Assembly: GCF_030819275.1 (NCBI RefSeq)
Contig: NZ_JAUTBL010000001.1
Coordinates: 434,001 to 498,000, forward strand
DNA: 64,000 bases
Direction: 5' to 3'
DNA from: Agrobacterium larrymoorei
GTDB taxonomy: Bacteria > Pseudomonadota > Alphaproteobacteria > Rhizobiales > Rhizobiaceae
Part shown: in pieces, positions 28,014-36,467 of the stretch
Layout: the number at the start of each line of letters is the position of its first letter
How positions within the stretch are numbered: position 1 is the stretch's first letter
Position numbers and translations under genes: made by a program
The notes under the pieces: model-generated
Told to the model about the DNA's origin: nothing
What the model saw: only the letters and a program-made list of their open reading frames with translations
The model's database searches: none

Positions 28014-28523
28014 CTATTCCGGAAACGGCAAAGAAGCGCGGTGTTTCCATGGTCCGCCGAGATAGTCCCACAGGTCAATTCCAAGGATCGCGATCCGACG
28101 CGTTTGGAAGTCGGCCCGCAGTTCATCGTAGAGCCTGTCTGCGAACACCTTCTCTACCTTGTTTTGGACGGTGATATGCGGCTTGAATTTCTGCCGATCC
28201 TGCGGGCCGGGCCACGAGCCAAAGGCTTTGAAAAGATCGGCGCGCAGGGTTTCCAATTCCGGACTCTTGATCTCGAAGGCAACGCCAGCGCCCAGATGCC
28301 GAACGCCAGAAACCTCTGCCAAAAAGGCTTCCGTCCGAGCCACAACCTCGTCGGCAAGACCCAATGCGTCATCAAACACCCGCCCCGGCAGATGATGAAA
28401 CAGGGTGATGTGCGCTTTGAGAAAGTTATGATGGGGCGGAAAATGCTCCCGCCTCAGTTGCTCGAAATATGCCGCATCGCCTGGAGCAACATGTGCCGTG
28501 ACGATGATCGGCGGAAGCGTCAT
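28014..28523 (-). CDS. 2H phosphoesterase / 2'-5' RNA ligase family protein
   Basis: 169 residues with the two family motifs HITLFHH (near 38) and HITVQNK (near 118), giving the paired HxT catalytic histidines of 2H phosphoesterases. These enzymes act on 2',5' or cyclic nucleotide phosphodiester bonds; the true substrate is unknown. The start at 28523 (MTLPPIIVTAHV) abuts the stop of the upstream gene with one base between. An ATG at 28553 would overlap it by 29 bases. Likely co-transcribed with the DUF2188 gene. Confidence 0.85.
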   Translation of the reverse strand: MTLPPIIVTAHVAPGDAAYFEQLRREHFPPHHNFLKAHITLFHHLPGRVFDDALGLADEVVARTEAFLAEVSGVRHLGAGVAFEIKSPELETLRADLFKAFGSWPGPQDRQKFKPHITVQNKVEKVFADRLYDELRADFQTRRIAILGIDLWDYLGGPWKHRASLPFPE

Positions 28524-28524
28524 C

Positions 28525-28776
28525 TTATCGGTCTGAAGTGTCGTCGACGACATCCGTATCAGGCCGGTCTCCGCCGTTCACATGCTGCGACTGCCAACTT
28601 CCATCGGAAAGCTGGTAGGAAATTTCCACTTCGTCTCCGCCGATCTGCTGGCGGCGGGCTGCATCCCGCGCGGCTTCCAGAGCCGTATCGTGGTCTGGAA
28701 AGGTCTCCGACCAGACATCATCGACACGATACGCAAATCCACCGTCATGTTGATCGACATGATAAACAACTGCCAT
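28525..28776 (-). CDS. DUF2188 family protein
   Basis: 83 residues, acidic. The core VVYHVDQHDGGFAYRVDDVW plus FPDHDTALEAARDAARRQQ is the DUF2188 pattern, ending in YQLSDGSWQSQHVNGGDRPD. Function unknown. AAAGGAG sits about 8 bases ahead of the ATG. It lies one base upstream of the 2H phosphoesterase gene. Confidence 0.82.
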   Translation of the reverse strand: MAVVYHVDQHDGGFAYRVDDVWSETFPDHDTALEAARDAARRQQIGGDEVEISYQLSDGSWQSQHVNGGDRPDTDVVDDTSDR

Positions 28777-28880
28777 GAGAGTCTCCTTTTACAGGCTCTC
28801 GCAAACGTCGCGACAGCGTGGATGTTCCCAAACAAGGCGGCTTTGACAGCGAAAGCATGTTCACCACGAAGGCGTAACGT

Positions 28881-29780
28881 CTAAAGAATACGCTCCTTGG
28901 GCGATCCCACCATTCGCCGCTCCCAGCCGACAAGCACAAGGCTGGCGGTCACAATCAGTAGAGCCCCAATGAAGACGTTGGCCGCCGGAATTTCCGACCA
29001 GATGAGATAGCCGTAGAGAAACGCCCAGATTAGCCCCGTATATTCGACAGAAGCGAGGGATGAAGCTTCCGCGTGCCGGAACCCCTCATAGAGAAGAAAT
29101 TGACCGAGCGTCGAGATCAGGCCCACCCCGATCATCAGCGCCCACCCCTGCATGTCCGGGTTCTTCCACAGCCACGGCAGAGCCAGTGCGCAGGCGACAC
29201 CGAAGAGAGCGCTCGTCGCATACATTTGCGTCAGCGTGGTTTCGCTCTTGCTGACGATACGAACGAGAATGGTGCTCCAAGCCCAGCAAAAGCCGGCAAC
29301 GATGCATAGAAGTGCCGGAATCCAGTTTGGCGAATGCGTCGGATTGGCTGCCACCAGCACGCCGACGAATCCAAAGGCGCAAGCAATCCAACGCCCCACG
29401 CCGACCTTCTCCTTTAAGACGAAGATCGAGAGAACAACGACCATGATCGGTGCGGAGAAGTAGAGCGTCGTCAATTCCGCCAGACCGAGATAAAGCGACG
29501 AGCTGTAAAACAGCATCCAGGCGATCAGCATCAACGTCGCGCGAAGCGCGAGCGTGCCGCGATACTTGCTCTTCAAAATCGACGGATGACGGTAAAAATA
29601 AGCCAGCGTTCCGGTGATCGCCACGATAACGGCGCTGCGAACGAAAAGAATTTGCGGAACATAATAGCTTTCGACAAGGTACTTCACCAACGCATCCTGC
29701 ATGGCAAAGCAGGCATAGCCCATAGCCGCGAGACTGATGCCGAACAGCGGCCTAGCCTCCAAAGAACCCGTCATGCTCAT
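28881..29780 (-). CDS. EamA-family (DMT) transporter
   Basis: 299-residue inner-membrane protein with ten predicted helices in two EamA repeats. GISLAAMGYACFAMQDALVKYLVE opens repeat one; SAPIMVVVLSIFVLKEKVGVGRWIACAFGFVGVLVA (about 130-165) is its typical end; YTGLIWAFLYGYLIWSEIPAANVFIGALLIVTASLVLV closes repeat two. Probably exports a small metabolite; substrate unknown. It stands alone, with about 240 bases of non-coding sequence upstream. Confidence 0.88.
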   Translation of the reverse strand: MSMTGSLEARPLFGISLAAMGYACFAMQDALVKYLVESYYVPQILFVRSAVIVAITGTLAYFYRHPSILKSKYRGTLALRATLMLIAWMLFYSSSLYLGLAELTTLYFSAPIMVVVLSIFVLKEKVGVGRWIACAFGFVGVLVAANPTHSPNWIPALLCIVAGFCWAWSTILVRIVSKSETTLTQMYATSALFGVACALALPWLWKNPDMQGWALMIGVGLISTLGQFLLYEGFRHAEASSLASVEYTGLIWAFLYGYLIWSEIPAANVFIGALLIVTASLVLVGWERRMVGSPKERIL

Positions 29781-29966
29781 TCACCACTGGCTGTCGATGC
29801 TTGCCCCTTCCACGCCGATTGGCTACCGGAATTTCGAGCAAACATGAACGCGTCCACTTTCTGGAACGCAGTGCAGGATGGATCGGACATCCCGCTCGCT
29901 TTTGCAACCCCAAAATGCGTTGACCTACAGCGTCGAGCCAGCACCGATGCGCGTATGCCTTAAAGC

Positions 29967-29998
29967 AGAAAGCCGCGGAGCGAACTCCACGGCTTTCT
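29967..29998 (-). terminator. Hairpin downstream of the MCP-like gene
   Basis: AGAAAGCCGCGGAG (29967-29980) pairs with CTCCACGGCTTTCT (29985-29998), 13 of 14 positions, loop CGAA. On the minus strand it falls 27 bases past the stop of the gene at 30026 and is followed by a T-containing stretch. Confidence 0.7.
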
Positions 29999-30025
29999 CG
30001 TGACTATGAAATGCATGCTCAGCGA

Positions 30026-31768
30026 TCAGAACAACGCATCGGCGAAGAGATCATCATCGTCTGCCTCTGCTGTCGGTGCGGCGGAAGCATGGGCGCTGGC
30101 ACCGTTCGCCGGCAGATATCGCACGTGAATATCGCGCTCATGCGCCATGGTGTAGAGCTTGTAGACGCGCGACGAAAAGCCTTCGATCTTATCGGTGAAG
30201 CCGGACACGTCGGCCTGGTATCCCTCCGACAACTGCGCTGCGATGTTACAGCAATCGTTGAAGGTGGCACCCAGCTCGCTTTCGAAATCGAGGGTGGTGA
30301 CGACGGCACTGATGCGGCTGAAGACGGCCTGGCCTTCTTCGGCCAGAGCCTGCGTCCCTTGCTCCATCTGAGATTTGGCATGTCGGATCGAATCCAGCGC
30401 TTCGTTGAGCGGCGCGCTGAAGTTCTTCGAAAGGCCCTGCCCCTGTTCCACCAGCGCCTGTGTCGCAATCTCTACGCCACGCAGATCCTCGACGATTGCG
30501 TCTGCCGGTGTTTCTAGCTTGCCAGCAAAAATCCGCATCTCTCCGCTGACAACGTTGACGGAACGTCCGGCCTCTCCCAGCTTGGAGCAGCGCAGGTTGG
30601 AGTTTAGCGCCATATAATGGATGTCGATCTTGATCGAACGCAGCACCTCGATACCGCGCAGCAATTCCTGGGCACTCTCGGCCACGGAGATGACCACCTT
30701 GTCCGCATCACCGCTGCTTCCCTGAACGCGTTCGGCCAGCTTGCAGGCCTCGACAATGTCCTTTTCCATCAGCGCGAGGACGTTGTTGTCGCCATTCGAG
30801 CTGCGATCGACCAGCTCATCTCGCAGTGAGAGAATGCGTGCCGCATCATCGGTGAAGCTGGAAATGCTGGTGAAAATCTTGCTGCAATCGCGTTGGAAGT
30901 CAGCAGCCGTTTCGTCCATCTGCGCACTGACAAGCTGCAGCACCGCTTCGCGCAGCACCTCATGTTCGGTCCCGGTCAGCGCTTCGCCTTCCGGTGAGGC
31001 GACGAACTCTTCCAAAAGTTGGAGAATGCTCTGAACATGCTCGATGCGCTGTCTGGTAATGTCGCCGATCTGCAGATTGGACAGGACGGAACCGATCTTG
31101 CCCTGCACCCCCTGGGCGATCTTCTTGACCTGTCCCGCGATCTCCGCCATCTCCCGGTGCTGGTCAATGAAGCGGGCGGAATTTTCCGTCAGTCCCTTGA
31201 TGATGGGGGGAATGATCGCGCCGAAGTCGGTCAGGGTTTTCGTAGAAAATGAGCGGGCATCGGACAGTTGCAGACGCATCGCCTCAAGATTGGCACCAAA
31301 ACGGCCAACCTCATCCGCACCAGACTGGATGCGTTCGCGAATTTCGTCGGCAAAGCCGGAGAACTCCGCAAGGCCTGCACCGGCAATCTTCACCGTCACG
31401 GCAAAAGTCTTGAGGTAACGGATGGTCTCGTGAATATCGTCGATATGGACGCGGGTTGAGGAGCACATGGTGGTGAGTGCTTCGAAGCCGGCTTTACGAT
31501 CGCGCTCGATTTCCGGCAGATGCGACAGATCTGTCATCGTCCTGCGCAGCCCGGCAACCGTTTCTTCGGTCTTGCCCTGGTCCATCGTCCCGGTGATCCC
31601 GTCGAGAATGCCGATGAGATCGTTGAGCATCTCCATGACGGAAACGAGCACTGCGCCGCCGTCGAGAAACCGCTTCTCGATGCGAGCATGGGCAGCCGTC
31701 AGCTTACTATTAAACTCAATTTGGCGGTCTTTATTGTATGCCCTGTTCGGTTTGAGCTTTGCACCCAT
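30026..31768 (-). CDS. Soluble methyl-accepting-chemotaxis-like protein
   Basis: 580 residues, mostly predicted helix and coiled coil, with no transmembrane segment or signal peptide. Around residues 386-411 it has ALNSNLRCSKLGEAGRSVNV followed by VSGEMR, a divergent version of the MCP signalling hairpin (usually ALNAAIEAARAGE then GRGFAVVAEEVR). The alanine/glutamate tip is replaced by SNLRCSK. The C-terminus is acidic (DDDDLFADALF). It may be a cytoplasmic signalling scaffold, but contact with CheA/CheW is uncertain. No che gene is adjacent. The region 31769-31940 upstream holds its promoter and no gene. Confidence 0.7.
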   Translation of the reverse strand: MGAKLKPNRAYNKDRQIEFNSKLTAAHARIEKRFLDGGAVLVSVMEMLNDLIGILDGITGTMDQGKTEETVAGLRRTMTDLSHLPEIERDRKAGFEALTTMCSSTRVHIDDIHETIRYLKTFAVTVKIAGAGLAEFSGFADEIRERIQSGADEVGRFGANLEAMRLQLSDARSFSTKTLTDFGAIIPPIIKGLTENSARFIDQHREMAEIAGQVKKIAQGVQGKIGSVLSNLQIGDITRQRIEHVQSILQLLEEFVASPEGEALTGTEHEVLREAVLQLVSAQMDETAADFQRDCSKIFTSISSFTDDAARILSLRDELVDRSSNGDNNVLALMEKDIVEACKLAERVQGSSGDADKVVISVAESAQELLRGIEVLRSIKIDIHYMALNSNLRCSKLGEAGRSVNVVSGEMRIFAGKLETPADAIVEDLRGVEIATQALVEQGQGLSKNFSAPLNEALDSIRHAKSQMEQGTQALAEEGQAVFSRISAVVTTLDFESELGATFNDCCNIAAQLSEGYQADVSGFTDKIEGFSSRVYKLYTMAHERDIHVRYLPANGASAHASAAPTAEADDDDLFADALF

Positions 31769-31940
31769 GGTCGTTTCCCGATCTCGTGTTGTGCTTTCAC
31801 GCTACACGGGATGACGAAACGACAAGTAAACGCGGCTTTAGGAAAGCGCGGAGATCGTTTTTACAGTTAACATAGTCGTTAAAATCGTTTCTTTCTGAAA
31901 CTATTTTCCGACCGCTTAGTAAAGCTCTGTCATCTCTTCA

Positions 31941-32597
31941 TCAAATGACGGCGTGGCGGAAGGTAAGATTATAGCGGAAAGCACCCGCCTTCTCATGGAT
32001 GCCGTTCTTCAGGGTCAGCACGCCATGATAGAAGAGCCGGGAAGCGCCGCCCCAGACCACCACGTCCCCATGCTGCAGCGGATACTTCGTCACAGGATCC
32101 GTGCGTTGCAACCCGCCAAACTGGAATGTAACGGGCAGGCCAAGCGACACCGACACAATGGGACAGGAAAAGTCCCTTTCATCCTTGTCCTGATGTAGCG
32201 CCATTTTCGCGCCTGGCTCATAGCGGTTGATCAGGCAGGCATTCGGTATGAAATCGGGATAACCGGCCTCATGGGCAGCTTTTACCGCTAGCGACAGAAA
32301 GCTCTCCGGCATCGGGCACCAGTTCTCGCCGGTCAGAGGATCCTGGCGCTCATAGCGATAGCCGCGCCGATCCGTCACCCACCCATAGGTGCCACAATTG
32401 GTCATCGCGACCGACATGGAAAAACCACCGGGCGTGACCATGTGCCGGAAGGGGGCCGACGATGAAATGCGGTGGATATCGTCGATCAGTTGATCTGCCT
32501 GCGACAGTGCACGTCCGCGCATCAGCACGGCACCCTCTGCCATATCCTGCCGGGACGCCTGCTGAGGCTCGAGCCCGGCGAAGAGGTCATTCATCAT
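31941..32597 (-). CDS. alkB: AlkB alkylated-DNA repair dioxygenase
   Basis: 2-oxoglutarate/Fe(II) dioxygenase that oxidatively removes N1-methyladenine and N3-methylcytosine lesions. 218 residues, as in E. coli AlkB. The iron ligands are H135 and D137 (HQD) and H191 (FYHGV); R208 and R214 in RYNLTFR bind 2-oxoglutarate. The N-terminal GGFSMSVAMTNCGTYGWVTD and WCPMPESF match the nucleotide-recognition lid. The ATG at 32597 overlaps the stop of the upstream gene (ATGA), so the two are translationally coupled. Confidence 0.93.
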   Translation of the reverse strand: MMNDLFAGLEPQQASRQDMAEGAVLMRGRALSQADQLIDDIHRISSSAPFRHMVTPGGFSMSVAMTNCGTYGWVTDRRGYRYERQDPLTGENWCPMPESFLSLAVKAAHEAGYPDFIPNACLINRYEPGAKMALHQDKDERDFSCPIVSVSLGLPVTFQFGGLQRTDPVTKYPLQHGDVVVWGGASRLFYHGVLTLKNGIHEKAGAFRYNLTFRHAVI

Positions 32598-33232
32598 CAG
32601 GCAGCATCCTGATCGGCGGTTTCAAGAGACGGATGGAGCACGGGGCGATAGCCTGCCTCAAAAGCTTTTAGCGTCGAAGGCGGCGTCAACAGCCCGTCGA
32701 CGAAGTGGAGCGTGGACGTCCGACGATAACCTTCAGGGCTCCAGCGGTAGGTATTGCCACTGGCAACGAGATAGGCCTCGCCTTGGGCCGCAATCATCGT
32801 CCCATCCGGCAGCTCTTCGACAGGCGTCAGCAGGACATTGACGCGCTTCCGCTTCATCTGCAGGCGTTCCCGGTGCAGCGTCGCATCGATATCGCGGATG
32901 GAGCCTGCCGGTGAACCGTTGCCCTCGACCCAGGCAGCGACGAACTTGCCGGCCTCTTCACGCCGGCATTGAAAGCAGGGTCTGTGCCCGGCTGCCAGCG
33001 CAGTCGCCTCATCGAGAAAGAACAGCTCCGTCCAGCTTCGCGATGCCATCACGTCACGGCGGACGCCCTTATAGTTGCAACTGCAAATCAACCAGGATTT
33101 CGACGCCCAGCGCTTGGCTGTCAGCGTCCTTGAGGCTGGGTCGTGGATGATGCCGCGATTGCCGGTGAAGAGACCACGCATTGGCAGGTCGAGAATATCC
33201 CCGAACGGATCGACGCGGTTTTGCAGCGGCAT
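32597..33232 (-). CDS. Uncharacterised protein with an Ada-like cysteine motif, coupled to alkB
   Basis: 211 residues from the ATG at 33232, chosen for GGGAGGAAGG just upstream; the frame extends to 33265. Four cysteines stand out: C50-S-C52 and C86-x2-C89. The context of the second pair, ATALAAGHRPCFQCRREEA, strongly recalls the E. coli Ada N-terminal zinc domain (SEALAAGFRPCKRCQP). Ada uses C-x3-C plus C-x2-C to hold zinc and accept a methyl group from DNA phosphotriesters. The rest (residues 100-211) is not recognised; there is no AraC helix-turn-helix or methylguanine methyltransferase domain. Coupling to alkB supports a role in alkylation damage, which is inference. Confidence 0.72.
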   Translation of the reverse strand: MPLQNRVDPFGDILDLPMRGLFTGNRGIIHDPASRTLTAKRWASKSWLICSCNYKGVRRDVMASRSWTELFFLDEATALAAGHRPCFQCRREEAGKFVAAWVEGNGSPAGSIRDIDATLHRERLQMKRKRVNVLLTPVEELPDGTMIAAQGEAYLVASGNTYRWSPEGYRRTSTLHFVDGLLTPPSTLKAFEAGYRPVLHPSLETADQDAA

Positions 33233-33269
33233 GTCCTTCCTCCCTTGCTTCCAAAGCAACATCAACAGT

Positions 33270-33283
33270 AGTTTCCAGAAACT
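33270..33283. promoter_or_regulatory. Palindrome upstream of the alkB operon
   Basis: AGTTTC-CA-GAAACT, a perfect 6-base inverted repeat, lies 38 bases ahead of the first gene of the two-gene alkB operon. It is the only clear operator-like element in the 197-base gap. The factor that would bind is unknown. Confidence 0.4.
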
Positions 33284-33429
33284 GGACCATTTTAGGGTGA
33301 GAACCGGCAGAAAGACAAATAATGCGTCATACGACTTACTTTGATCTCATGAGATTGAAGGATACAAAACCTCGGCTTGCGGAACGCCGTGCGTGATACG
33401 ATCCACGGCGCTCTTCTTCGTATCTCTAT

Positions 33430-34422
33430 CTACCAGCGCTGATGGACATGCGGCGCGATTTTCTCACGATAGAGCGCCCTCACCTTCTCCATGACCTCTT
33501 CTGGGATTGCCGGTACGCAGCTCGCCGCGGCGTTTGCGGTCGCTTGATCGCGGTTTTTCGCACCGGGAATGACGACCGAGACGGCCTCCTCCATCAATAT
33601 CCAGCGTAGCGCGAACTGGGCCATGGTGGCGTTGCTCGGAACAAGCGCTCGCAATTCCTCGACCGCCTCAAGCGCAACATCGTAAGGAACACCCGAAAAG
33701 GTCTCGCCGACATCGAATGCCTCACCATGGCGATTGAAGTTGCGGTGATCGTCGGCAGCGAAGGTCGAGTCCTTGCCCATTTTCCCCGTCAGCATACCGC
33801 TTGCCAGAGGCACGCGCACGATGACGCCGACGTCGCGCCGCTTGGCCTCGGAGAAGAACAGATCGGCGGGACGGTGCCGAAACATGTTGAAGATGATTTG
33901 AACGGTCGAGACATTCGGGAAGGCAATGGCCTTGAGCGCTTCTTCCACCTTCTCCACCGATACGCCATAGAAGCGAATCTTGCCTGCCGCAACGAGGTCG
34001 TCCATCGCACCGAACACCTCGGGGCGATAGTAAACCTCTGTTGGCGGACAGTGAAGCTGGACAAGGTCGAGAGTCTCGACGCCAAGGTTCGAGAGGCTCC
34101 GATCAACGAAAGCCTCAAGATTGGCCTTCGTGTATCCATCAGCCACATGTGGATTAAGCCGGCGTCCAGCCTTGGTTGCAACGATCGGCCGCTCGCCGCC
34201 GCGCTCCTTCAGCACGTCACGGATGATGCGCTCTGAGCGACCGTCACCGTAAACATCAGCCGTGTCGATGAAGGTCATGCCGGCGTCGAGCGCAGCATGG
34301 ACGCTGGCCTTGGCATCAGCCTCATCCACGTCTCCCCACGAGCCGCCAATGGCCCAGGCGCCAAAACCGATTTCCGAGATGTTCCAGTTGGTGCGACCGA
34401 GACGGCGTGTCTGAATGGTCAT
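33430..34422 (-). CDS. Aldo/keto reductase
   Basis: 330-residue NADPH-dependent oxidoreductase of the AKR superfamily. RRLGRTNWNISEIGFGAWAIGGSWG opens the barrel; the catalytic aspartate and tyrosine are in FIDTADVYGDGRSE (about 47-60), the lysine in VATKAGRRLNP, and the histidine in DLVQLHCPP near 115. The C-terminal SVVIPGAKNRDQATAN binds cofactor. The start at 34422 has GGAG 7 bases ahead. It follows the SDR gene by 96 bases on the same strand; both lie divergent from a LysR gene that may control them. Confidence 0.9.
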   Translation of the reverse strand: MTIQTRRLGRTNWNISEIGFGAWAIGGSWGDVDEADAKASVHAALDAGMTFIDTADVYGDGRSERIIRDVLKERGGERPIVATKAGRRLNPHVADGYTKANLEAFVDRSLSNLGVETLDLVQLHCPPTEVYYRPEVFGAMDDLVAAGKIRFYGVSVEKVEEALKAIAFPNVSTVQIIFNMFRHRPADLFFSEAKRRDVGVIVRVPLASGMLTGKMGKDSTFAADDHRNFNRHGEAFDVGETFSGVPYDVALEAVEELRALVPSNATMAQFALRWILMEEAVSVVIPGAKNRDQATANAAASCVPAIPEEVMEKVRALYREKIAPHVHQRW

Positions 34423-34518
34423 GAATATACTCCATAGATAGATCGAGACTTCGGCGAGACGCCGGTGGGCGATGGGCGATGTCAAAGATTGGACGAGGCA
34501 GAGGTGTCGAAGGCGCCC

Positions 34519-35295
34519 TCACGGCATGAGCTGTCCGCCGTTCACCTCGAGAATCTGACCGGTGATGTAGCCGGACAGGAGTGGCGATGCGAGAAAGAGA
34601 TAGGCGCCAACGCATTCATCCGGTGTACCAACACGGGCCATTGGTACGCTCTGCCGCTGGGCATCGAGCATGTCCGGGCTGGTGTAGCGATCATGAAAGG
34701 GTGTCGAGATAATGCCCGGTGCAACGGCGTTGACGCGAATCCCGTCGCCAACGAACTCCTTTGCATGGCCACGGGTGATCGTCGAGACGAAGCCCTTGGC
34801 GGCAGCGTAGAGGATTGCGCCATTGCCGCCACCGTTGCGCGCCGCAATCGAGGTCGTGTTGATGACGAAGCCCTGGCGCCGCTTGAGGAACGGAACAGCT
34901 GCCTTCGTCGCAGCCAAGACGGAGCGGGCGTTGAGGTCCATGACGCGGGCATAATGGGCGTCGTCCATGTCCGCCGTCGGCACGCGACCAAGCATGCCTC
35001 CGGCGTTATTGATGAGCCCATCGAGCCCACCGAGCTTTTCCGCAGCGGTTTCGACGACGCGTTCACTCGCGCCCGGCTGGGACACATCACCTTGAACAAG
35101 GATGGCCTCGCCCCCAGCGTGGCGAATATCGGCAAGCACCGCCTCGGCGGCCGCCGCACTTTCATTGTAGTGGACGGCAACCCTTGCCCCTTGCGCGGCA
35201 AGCGCCTTCGCCACTGCGGCGCCGATACCCGTGGAGGCTCCTGTTATGAGAACGGCTCGGTCATTCAAATCCGGAATCGTCAATTCGTGCCACAT
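34519..35295 (-). CDS. Short-chain dehydrogenase/reductase
   Basis: 258-residue classical SDR. Cofactor motif TGASTGIGAAVAKAL near 20-34, NNAGG near 97, catalytic serine in INTTSIAARNGGGNG and the Y-x3-K pair in YAAAKGF near 160-165. C-terminal YITGQILEVNGGQLMP is standard. The start at 35295 (MWHELTIPDL) follows GGAGGAG; the frame opens further up at 35376, beyond the divergent promoter. Substrate unknown. Paired with the aldo/keto reductase downstream. Confidence 0.9.
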   Translation of the reverse strand: MWHELTIPDLNDRAVLITGASTGIGAAVAKALAAQGARVAVHYNESAAAAEAVLADIRHAGGEAILVQGDVSQPGASERVVETAAEKLGGLDGLINNAGGMLGRVPTADMDDAHYARVMDLNARSVLAATKAAVPFLKRRQGFVINTTSIAARNGGGNGAILYAAAKGFVSTITRGHAKEFVGDGIRVNAVAPGIISTPFHDRYTSPDMLDAQRQSVPMARVGTPDECVGAYLFLASPLLSGYITGQILEVNGGQLMP

Positions 35296-35404
35296 GGGGT
35301 GCTCCTCCGCACGCTTCAGTTGGTCAGACCCTAGGGCTTGCAGGCATAGAAGCAAGGTCTTATGCTTGCACCACATTCAACGATGCACTGAACGGAAATC
35401 ATTC

Positions 35405-36322
35405 ATGCCACCGTTCCTTCGGTCCGAGCTGCCGGACCTCGCCGCTTTCTCCATCGTCGTCCGGCGCCGCAGTTTCAAGGCAGCCGCGATCGAACTGGGG
35501 ATCACGGCATCTGCTCTGAGCCATGCGATCCGCCGGTTGGAAGAGCGCCTCGGCACGAAGCTCCTCAATCGTACAAGCCGAAGCGTTGCGCCGACGCCTG
35601 CGGGTTTGCGCTTTGCCGCACGCCTTGAGGCAGGGTTTGACGAGATCGGCTCGGCACTGTCCGAGATGGAGGACGGACATGCCGGCGCCTTCGGCGAGCT
35701 GCGCCTGAACATTCCTGCCGACGCCAGTCGCCTTCTGGTCAGCCCGGTGCTACCGACCTTTCGCAGGCTCCTGCCGGATATGCGGTTTACGGTCGTCGTC
35801 GAAAATCGCCCTGTCGACATGGTGGCTGAAGGCTTTGATGCGGGGATACGATATGGGGATACAGTTCCCGAAGATATGATCGCCGTCGCGCTCACCGAGC
35901 CTTTGGAATGGGTGGTCGTCGGCGCCCCGAGCTATTTCGACACCCATGGCCGACCGAAGAGTCCAGAAGACCTGATGCAACATTCCTGCTTGCGCCTTCT
36001 GCTGGGCGACAATTCCGCCTTCCGATGGGAGTTGGGCAATGGCGATGCCATGATACGGATCGACGTGCCTGGAACCTGCACCATCAACGATACGCAGACC
36101 ACCATCGATGCTGCCGCCGATGGCCTGGGTCTCGGTTATATCTTGAAACGGCGCGCTGAGTCGGAATTACGCGACGGACGGCTGGAGGTCGTCCTGCCTG
36201 AATGGTCGTCGACCGGTGCAGGTTTCCACATGTACTATCCCAGCCGACGGCAAAACCACCCGGCGCTACGCCATTTGATCGAACTCATACGAGCGCGGGA
36301 AGGACTGCCACACCTGGCGTGA
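35405..36322 (+). CDS. LysR-family transcriptional regulator
   Basis: 305-residue LTTR. The N-terminal helix-turn-helix (about residues 10-65) contains FSIVVRRRSFKAAAIELGITASALSHAIRRLEERLG and LLNRTSRSVAPTPAG. The effector domain shows the LRLNIPADASRLLVSPVLPTF entry and GFDAGIRYGDTVPEDMIAV. The start at 35405 is about 110 bases from the divergent SDR gene, the normal position for a LysR regulator controlling its neighbour. It belongs to the subgroup that often regulates oxidoreductases. Confidence 0.9.
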   Translation: MPPFLRSELPDLAAFSIVVRRRSFKAAAIELGITASALSHAIRRLEERLGTKLLNRTSRSVAPTPAGLRFAARLEAGFDEIGSALSEMEDGHAGAFGELRLNIPADASRLLVSPVLPTFRRLLPDMRFTVVVENRPVDMVAEGFDAGIRYGDTVPEDMIAVALTEPLEWVVVGAPSYFDTHGRPKSPEDLMQHSCLRLLLGDNSAFRWELGNGDAMIRIDVPGTCTINDTQTTIDAAADGLGLGYILKRRAESELRDGRLEVVLPEWSSTGAGFHMYYPSRRQNHPALRHLIELIRAREGLPHLA

Positions 36323-36467
36323 TGAAGCCTCACTCCAGCCGGTCGGAACGCCAAAAGATCATCCCGTCGCGCAGTCCGGTAGAACGTTTCCCTTTGAACA
36401 CGAAGTGCTCTAAGTCTTGGGATCAATACCGCGGCTCCCGCCCCTTCTCGAGACATATGGTCCCGCC

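Noticed and set aside
33385..33410. CGCCGTG / CACGGCG hairpin after the aldo/keto reductase gene
   Set aside because: Only seven base pairs with a 12-base loop and no T-run; too weak to call a terminator.
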